Part shown: piece after piece, positions 34,862-64,000 of the stretch
Layout of the letters: every line of letters begins with the position of its first letter
How positions within the stretch are numbered: the first letter of the stretch is position 1
Origin: Schistosoma haematobium
Lineage: Eukaryota; Platyhelminthes; Trematoda; Strigeidida; Schistosomatidae
Direction of reading: 5' to 3'
Length of the DNA: 64,000 nucleotides
Assembly: GCF_000699445.3 (NCBI RefSeq)
Contig: NC_067195.1
Coordinates: forward strand, 68,754,591 to 68,818,590
Notes under the pieces: model-generated
The model's input: the letters and a program-made list of their open reading frames with translations, nothing else
What the model was told of the DNA's origin: nothing
The model's database searches: none
Program-made: the position numbers and the translations under genes

Positions 34862-37800
34862 TAAACTTTTTACATCGCTGTCATTATATTTGTTACTACA
34901 ACGGGTCAAGGTCGGGTAGAATGTACGGAATTTATACTGGATATATTAGAACGGGATTACTAAACTAATGAATTCAGATGGCTACCTTAAACCATATTTC
35001 CGAAAATTGTTTAGCTCTTAATTAACTCATTTTTAACTGTTTTGTTTTACTTCGAATCACCCATAATTGATTATCCTTGTAAAGCCCTTATGTAACAATA
35101 TTCTTCGAACTCGAACATGTACATCGTCGTTATGTCCTTAAAGCTAATGAGTACCTGCCTTATAGAAAAAAAATATAATTGTTTTTCGTATGGTGTTTAC
35201 AAAGTATCAGTTTATTTTAGAATGTGAAATAAGAAGACAGTCATGTTATCTCTAACATAGTACACTATTCACTTGGTGTTGTTTGTTCACTTCCCACTGT
35301 TATTTAGGACTGCAATTGTCCGTCTCTTGTTGGCATATGTGCATCCTGTGCGGACTGCCACGATATTGCCTAATGTCACAAGCTTTATAGTACACTATTA
35401 CTTCCTTAATCGTATTTTAAAATGCCTGAAGTTACCAATCGGTAGTGTAGATTTATAAAACGTAGGTGGTCAGTCGGCAAGGAATTGCTTTTGGGTTGTA
35501 AAATTTTCTATAGAAAAATAGGACCTATTAGTTTTAAAGTCCAACCTACGTAATTTGAAGATTTTGATGATGTCACTGCAAATCCTTCTGTATAATCAGG
35601 GAAATAAATTGAATTTGTTGGCTTATTCTTGAGAGAGTTTACAATTTTTAGAGGTCTGTATGATCACAGTTGAATGGTTTTTTTTAGCAACAAGCAGTGA
35701 TTTTTGAGAGATAGTAAAATGCATAAATCACTCAAGCATTTTTTTTGAACGAACACTGCATATAGTGTAATTTCTTGGTAAATAGGTGAACATGATATGT
35801 TTAGTACTGCTACCACTCTTGCTTTTATTTATGCCTCAAGAGCATTCATAATTTTCTGCACCGGCCTGATAGTTTTTGATCTGAGGGGGTAGTTATAAGC
35901 TGATTGTACAGCAAGTCAGTAATACTAACGAGTTAAACAATAACAGAGAAGTAAATTTAATAAACAATATATATTGTTACTCATTTCAAAGTATTTTCGA
36001 TCTTATTTAAAATAATCACTAATTTTAATATTTAAACTTATACCAAAATCAAAATGACTGATTTATATATATCAGTCATACCTTATATTTCTAAAATAAG
36101 TCAGAACAAAATTGACATTGTTTTATCATGTTCCCATATTCTGGCTTGACTATTGTTAATATATAAATATTCACTCAGTTTTTATATATATACAGCCGAA
36201 TCTGCGTTTATGAAAGGTCAATATGATGGAAATTATATTTACAATTAAGACTAATGAACATGCTTCCTATTATACTCAGAAATCTGAATATTTACACTTT
36301 ACTATTCTTGAATATGGAAGTGATTTGACCACTCGTCAAACACAAGTAATTGTACTACTTATACGTTTATAAGAACTTGTAAAATGTTACACTCAACAAT
36401 ATTTAGGTTCGCATAAAGTGGAAATGTTTTTGGATGAACAAATTAGTTTTATTAGTTTAGGGGTTGTGGAGATTAAGTTTTTTTATTGAGATTATGAACC
36501 GATCGATGTTAGATCACCATTAAAAACCTGGAAGCACTGGACGGCCGTTCAGTTAATCAAAAAAAAATTAGTCTTAGTAATTTTACAGTAAAGATTCAAA
36601 GGAAAAAATGTATATAAGAAATCCAAGACTTTTTTTTAAGATGTATGCTAACAACTTATTTATTTTATTTGACAAGATGATAATTTAACACATTTTACAA
36701 ACATATATACCTGGTAAGGACTCTATCCATATTCACGGATTTTTACTGTTGGATAAATGTTTTGAATATTAATTTGAAAACACTTTTCTAATGAAAGAAG
36801 AAAGTTTACCTGAAACATAAAAGGAGTACAGGGTTATGGACTATTTATAATACCTATATCGATCTATTACACTTATTTCATCTAATAAAACGGAAACACT
36901 CTGTAGATTACTTGGAATGAATAATTAGGTAAGATTGGATACATGAAAGTAGTGAGTTTATAAATAATGGTAATAATAGACATCCTTTTTGTAGAACACG
37001 AATACAAATGTGGATCATAATACGTTAATCACTTTGAAGCTGAACAGGACGAATATTCCCTATTTATGGAAACTAGTAGGATTGTATTACTAGAAGATAA
37101 TGACAAAATATCATAGTTTTTAGTTTTCACTCCTACTGTAGTAAATTCGTATATAAAGTTCCAATTCTCTGGCTGTAGGTATCGATCAGTTAACGAGCGG
37201 TAACAAGTGTCGCATTGTTTAATTGCTACACCATTCTTCTGAAGTTTAAAAATCTGATCATTGGATTATGTGTATAAAGTGTGGTACCTGTTGCTTTCAC
37301 TTGGACCGATGAAAGTAAACAGCAAGACGCCTGGCTAAATGAAAACATTATTGCGTCACTAGATCAAGTGGATGTATATTCCTGACAGCATCAGTTCTAA
37401 TAAGATTCCAGATACATTTTGATGGTCAATGATAACTAGGATAAAACTTTGGAAAAGAGCTTTTCTAAAAGTATTTTTATGTATTTGTCATTGAAAGCAA
37501 TATACTTATCATGAAACCTAACATTATAGTTTATGTTTGTATGAAGTGAACGATTCTACTTTATTTAATCTTTAGATGAGAAGAAAATAATAGTTTGTGA
37601 TTGTATTTTTTTGGTAGCCTTAATCATAAAAATGTTGTATTCAGATAGATATCAGTATTTTATTGAATCATAAGCCATAACAATACACACATTTAATGTT
37701 AACTTACTGCCAAAATACCATAGAATTCGACAAATGAGAGTACTAATTTCACTACTGTAAGTGGATAAGAGAAACTTTTAAATTAAATAATATATAAGAC

Positions 37801-37918
37801 ACATTTTATGACGTCTAGTTTCACTTCATCTGCAAATATAACTAATCAGTGGAGTGAATTTTGTTTTAAAAAAGTCAATTACAAGTAAAGTAACGAAAAC
37901 TAATTTTATAGTTGAATT
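34862..37918. other. Intergenic stretch, about 3 kb
   Basis: AT-rich sequence without a supported ORF, between the upstream region of the DCAF6-like gene and the 3' end of the phosphatase gene. The only named feature is a small SINE fragment at 36495-36560. Confidence 0.45.
36495..36560 (-). mobile_element. Smα-like SINE 3' fragment
   Basis: gatcaccattaaaaacctgg followed by aagcactggacggccg is the inverted 3' part of the SINE seen complete at 51062-51262. Confidence 0.6.
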
Positions 37919-38062
37919 CATGATTCATTTGAAGCTAAACCACTATGGAAAACCTGGATGCACTAGACGACCTTTTCGTCTTAGTATGGAACTCTTTCTG
38001 ATAATAATCATCGTATGCTCACTAATGACTGACTTAAAGAAGTATTTCCTGGAGTTCTTGTG
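37919..38062 (-). mobile_element. Smα-like SINE 3' fragment
   Basis: tgattcatttgaagctaaac, cactatggaaaacctgg and cactagacgaccttttcgtc match the inverted SINE tail. It lies head to head with the next copy. Confidence 0.6.
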
Positions 38063-38069
38063 AGAATCA

Positions 38070-38365
38070 GTGACCAGTGGAGTTCATCCGGGTCTATTGT
38101 GAGATAGTAACTCACTGAAGACAATGGTTGTTCAATTTCGTGGTTTAGTTGAAGTTAGACAATAACACCTTTCAATGACGGCTAGCTCAATGCTCTAAAA
38201 GTTAAGTGTTCGCGCGCGAGACTGATAGATCATCGGTTAGAATCTTGCAGGGCGGAATCGTGGATACGCACTGTTGACTAGTCTCATACGAGGATAAAAT
38301 GGCTGTCTAGTGCTTCTAGGTTTTCCATGGTAGTATAGCTTCAATTGACTCATGAATTCAATTAT
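38070..38365 (+). mobile_element. Smα-like SINE
   Basis: A nearly complete but worn copy: head with agttgaagttagacaataac, an A-box region ggctagctcaatgctc, a degenerate B box (ggttagaatcttgc), then gtggatacgcactgttg, gctgtctagtgcttctaggt and ttcaattgactcatgaattc. SINEs of this kind derive from a tRNA and use LINE enzymes to move. Confidence 0.7.
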
Positions 38366-38854
38366 AAGAAAACCAGTCCACCAATCTTTCATTATTATAC
38401 ATTAAAATTCAACAACAATATGATATGAGAATCGTTTCTTATTGAAAACAAAAGCATAACGTTTATTATTGATTTTTAGTAAACGATAGACTTATACAAT
38501 ATATATATAAATTTCTGAGAATGATACATATACGATTGGATCGATAATTTCAATAAGCCTAAAACTCTGGAAATAATGTCATACACACACACACATACAC
38601 ATACAAAAAAAAAACGATCAAATAACAAGAAAGAGATTGTTGTTTTCAAAACGAAAATGCACAAGAATAAGAACAAAAATGGAAACTGATAATATATAAT
38701 GAGAAAAGTAGATGGAAATAATCAAAAAGAGAAAGAATCCATGAAAATAAACAAGAAAATCCTTAACAAAATTGTATCACAAAAGTAAAATAGGAAGAAA
38801 AACAATTGAAAAATGAAAGGAAACTTTTGTATCTAGGGAAACTAATATTTTACA

Positions 38855-38856
<2 letters not shown>

Positions 38857-38905
<49 letters not shown>
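38857..38905. repeat. (AT)n microsatellite
   Basis: About 48 bases of AT; a further 22-base AT run lies at 39043-39064. Confidence 0.95.
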
Positions 38906-38908
<3 letters not shown>

Positions 38909-39289
38909 CAATAAATAAACAGCAATTGTATTTGATAAAGATCCTTTTGCTTTATGGAAAACAGGTCATTTCGAAATTTAAAAAAGTTGCTATACAAAAC
39001 ACTATTACAATAATTATCTTCAGTACAGTTTTATTCAGTAGTATATATATATATATATATATATAATTTTTATTTTGTAAATGCATTTTTGCTTCTCTAT
39101 TTCGTTCTATTATTAATAACCAAGTTTAATTGATTAATAATCTTGATTATATGAATAATGCATTTTTTAAATTATGTATATTCAGGTATGTTTACAGTGG
39201 ATTTGTAAAGAAATTTAACAGTATAAAAGGGTTGAAAATAAGAGTAGAGTACTTATATTTCGTGACTAAAATAAAAAAAAGAAAACAAA

Positions 39290-61681
<22,392 letters not shown>

Positions 61682-62640
61682 TATATCTAATTTTAAATTA
61701 TGTTATATTTATAAGCAATTTAATAGAAGCACATTGGTTAAGCTTTTAAAACAGAAAAATTTGGTATACAGGATTATAGTGAATTTTATAAACTGGTATA
61801 TCGATCTTTAATCAGATTACAAACACTTTCCATTGTATGTGTCTGTGAATACTGAGATGTTTCTTTCGTATATTATATGAAGTATGAAATTCAGAAAAAC
61901 GCTAAGACGAAGACCTTTATTGTCAATAACAGAATACGCTTATTCTTGAGAGTTATTTGTGTAAAATAAGTTCCAACCTATTTGAAATGTTTGTTATTCA
62001 TTCTCTTTTAAATTGAATTACTTCGGTCTCTCAGTCATTCTATTTATGATGATATATACTTTTTTTCTTTTACTAATAAACACTAAGATATTGGTTTTAA
62101 GTTTAATTATCTTCTTTAAATATTCAATGGTTCTTTAGTTAGGTTAATCACAACTCTAAATAGTATATGCATATCTATATAGATAATGTTTTCATTTACT
62201 GTATTTATTCTATTCAATCCTTTTAGTTTCTTTCAAGTATATTCTTTTAATGAGATTTTGTTTTGTAAACATTTTGATTGTTCAATGTTATACTTATTCT
62301 TGAGTTGTTGTGATAGAATAATGGTAGAATAGAACTTCTATTTTATACACACTTGACTCTAAACAAAAAAAATTGTTTACATAATAATAAATAGAAAATT
62401 ATTCATTATTTTTGCACAAGTTTATACTTTTTTATAGTAACAGTTATAGTTTTATAAATAAGCAAAACTAGGATAAACTGTTAATATAATCTATTAGGAC
62501 CTTTGGCATAGTCTTTTAAACAAGCATATAATCACAATGGTAGTTTATCCTTTCATATTTATTTATTGAACAAGTGATAATATTGAAAAAAAAGCGTTCA
62601 ATAGTTTATGTTTAGTCTATTTTAATTCTGAAAGTTAAAA
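61682..62640. other. AT-rich stretch upstream of phosphatase exon 1
   Basis: No ORF of note. It would hold the promoter if exon 1 is the true first exon, or intron if further ectodomain exons lie beyond the window. No TATA or initiator could be singled out in such AT-rich sequence. Confidence 0.4.
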
Positions 62641-62647
62641 TAAATAA

Positions 62648-62772
62648 ATGTTCGAATCTCGCGAAGCGGGATCACATTGCTGAGGAGTCCTATACTAGGA
62701 CGAAACAGCCATTCAGTGCTTCCAGGTTTTCAATGGTGGTTTAGCTTCAATTGACCCATGAATTCAACTATT
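62648..62772 (+). mobile_element. Smα-like SINE 3' half
   Basis: Starts at the B box gttcgaatctcgc, then gaggagtcctatactaggac, cagtgcttccaggttttcaa and ttcaattgacccatgaattc. The A-box half is missing. Confidence 0.75.
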
Positions 62773-62937
62773 AAATAAATGTTAATTATTTATCTTACAC
62801 TATTGTTTTGATTTTAATTTCCGTTAGATTGTATTTTGTTATATGAATTGATTTCTTATCTTTTCAGAACCAGGTTTTATTTTATTAATCAGATTAATTT
62901 GTTATTAACACAGTGATAAAATGAGTATTATTAGTGA

Positions 62938-63218
62938 GGTGAGACTATAATTTATGAATGACCTTTGAGCGACGCTAAACTGACCCTGAGATTGTCCACT
63001 GAATAACTAGAACTAAATGGGGGTTATAAACTTGTGTGATGAATTAGAATTATGCTTTACAGTTGATGGTTAAGGTTAGGAATTACATTTAGGGTTCTTA
63101 TCACGAGCTGACATCAGCTATGATGTCAGAACTCTATTTAGCCAAATGGATGAGTGAATTTGGGCACAAAACTGTTATCCTAAATCCGACTGGTTCGTTC
63201 ATAAATGACAGTCTCGCC
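62938..63218. mobile_element. MITE-like element, copy 3
   Basis: Left end ggtgagactataatttatga; right end tcataaatgacagtctcgcc, its inverted complement with two mismatches. Inside are gagcgacgctaaactgac and cgagctgacatcagct as in copy 2. A clean target duplication is not seen here. Confidence 0.7.
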
Positions 63219-63740
63219 GTTGAATAGGGTAATACTATATTTACGCCTATGGATAATTTCACAAAATGTATAGAAATTTAAATATACTATATAGTAATAT
63301 GTTTAACTATCACTAACAAAAAAGCTTGTTTACTGTCAAGATACTTTAACAGAAATTGATCCGAAGAAGAAAAAATGAAATAATAGTGAATTTGAATGTT
63401 TGAAAACGATTGAATAATGAAATAAAATAGAATTTATTATCAACAAGAAAGAATACGTGATCAATGTTGATATTTGATAATAAAAAAACAACAATAAACA
63501 AACAATTAAGTCCGAAAGTAATTTTGAAAATATTCTTTGGAAATGTGGTGTTTACAAGGATTCTATGAATTTTCATTTAATCTTATCAACATAACTGTTA
63601 ATATTAGTCGAGTTTACGTTATAAATAGTTTTATTATCATAATATTATTTGAAGTTGTTGCATTATTTATGAATTTACCCGTCATAGTAGTTTTATTTGC
63701 TCATACCTTCTTCAGACTTTATTATTATTATTGTAAGTAA
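63219..63740. other. AT-rich stretch, no feature
   Basis: The minus-strand frame at 63346-63576 and the plus one at 63537-63740 are Phe/Ile/Asn-rich by composition and show no domain. Confidence 0.5.
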
Positions 63741-63744
63741 TGAT

Positions 63745-63895
63745 GGATAGTGGCTAGAAATGGAATCCATGACACGCGTTTCGTCCTATTTGGGACTCGT
63801 CAGCTGGATTTACCTGCATCTCAGAGTTGATGTTCACTCTGGGAATCGAACCTAGTACCATTCACTTCAAACGCCATCGCGTTATCCACTGATCA
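63745..63895 (-). mobile_element. Second SINE-like family, copy 3
   Basis: Minus strand: gatggcgtttgaagtgaat, B-box-like gttcgattcccag, catcaactctgagatgcagg and caaataggacgaaacgcgtg. It is the best of the three copies near its 5' part. Confidence 0.65.
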
Positions 63896-64000
63896 GTCTT
63901 AAACCTCAATGGGAAGATACAAGCCAAACAATACCAAGTGAATTATTATCCTTGTTATGAATATCCTAAATATTATGGTTACATTCTTAGTATTTTTTTC

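Noticed and set aside
63346..63740. Hydrophobic open frames that could be membrane proteins
   Set aside because: Phe/Ile/Asn-rich by AT composition, no splice sites or conserved motif.

Overview
The window looks like nuclear DNA of a schistosome blood fluke (Schistosoma or a close relative). It is AT-rich, its genes are split by long introns, and one gene starts with introns of only 35, 54 and 63 bases, a habit known from schistosomes. It is full of schistosome-type repeats: RTE/SR2-like and other non-LTR retrotransposons, Ty3/gypsy LTR fragments, Smα-like tRNA-derived SINEs and short inverted-repeat elements. Nothing prokaryotic, no CRISPR array and no complete mobile-element ORF was found.

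Three host genes are supported, all on the minus strand. (1) About 3.3-9.2 kb: part of a gene with a phosphotyrosine-binding (PTB/PID) domain of Dab/Numb type, split over two exons, plus a polar linker exon. (2) 17.1-30.8 kb: a WD40 gene whose 14 or 15 exons follow the architecture of DCAF6, a substrate receptor of CUL4-DDB1 ubiquitin ligases. The splice phases chain from a candidate ATG to a candidate stop, with one base uncertain in exon 5. (3) 39.3-61.7 kb: a LAR-type receptor protein tyrosine phosphatase in seven exons whose phases close exactly (906 codons plus stop). It has a short ectodomain or alternative start, one transmembrane segment, an active-looking D1 domain and a D2 domain with altered catalytic loops.

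Most of the rest is mobile DNA in several layers. Gypsy RNase H and possible LTR remnants lie at 0.8-1.8 kb and an old CR1-like relic at 10.2-11.3 kb. LINE A (12.5-15.1 kb) is split by a solo LTR. LINE B (19.3-23.0 kb) lies inside a DCAF6-like intron next to a short LINE A tail. A second solo LTR and LINE C fill 30.8-34.9 kb. Two RTE copies with an identical broken 5' part sit in the phosphatase introns at 43.2-44.9 and 52.0-53.5 kb. A gypsy 3' end (54.4-55.1 kb) lies beside an inverted solo LTR of the same family that was itself hit by a LINE (55.5-56.2 kb). RTE 3' tails, one with a (TAAG)n array of about 119 bases, occur at 57.7-58.9 kb.

The three host genes do not form an evident functional unit. 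I see no clearly new biological system. The most useful observations are the phosphatase architecture, the clean solo LTRs (one 42 bases from the predicted start of the DCAF6-like gene), the MITE-like family with an 8-base target duplication, and the twin RTE copies sharing the same lesions.
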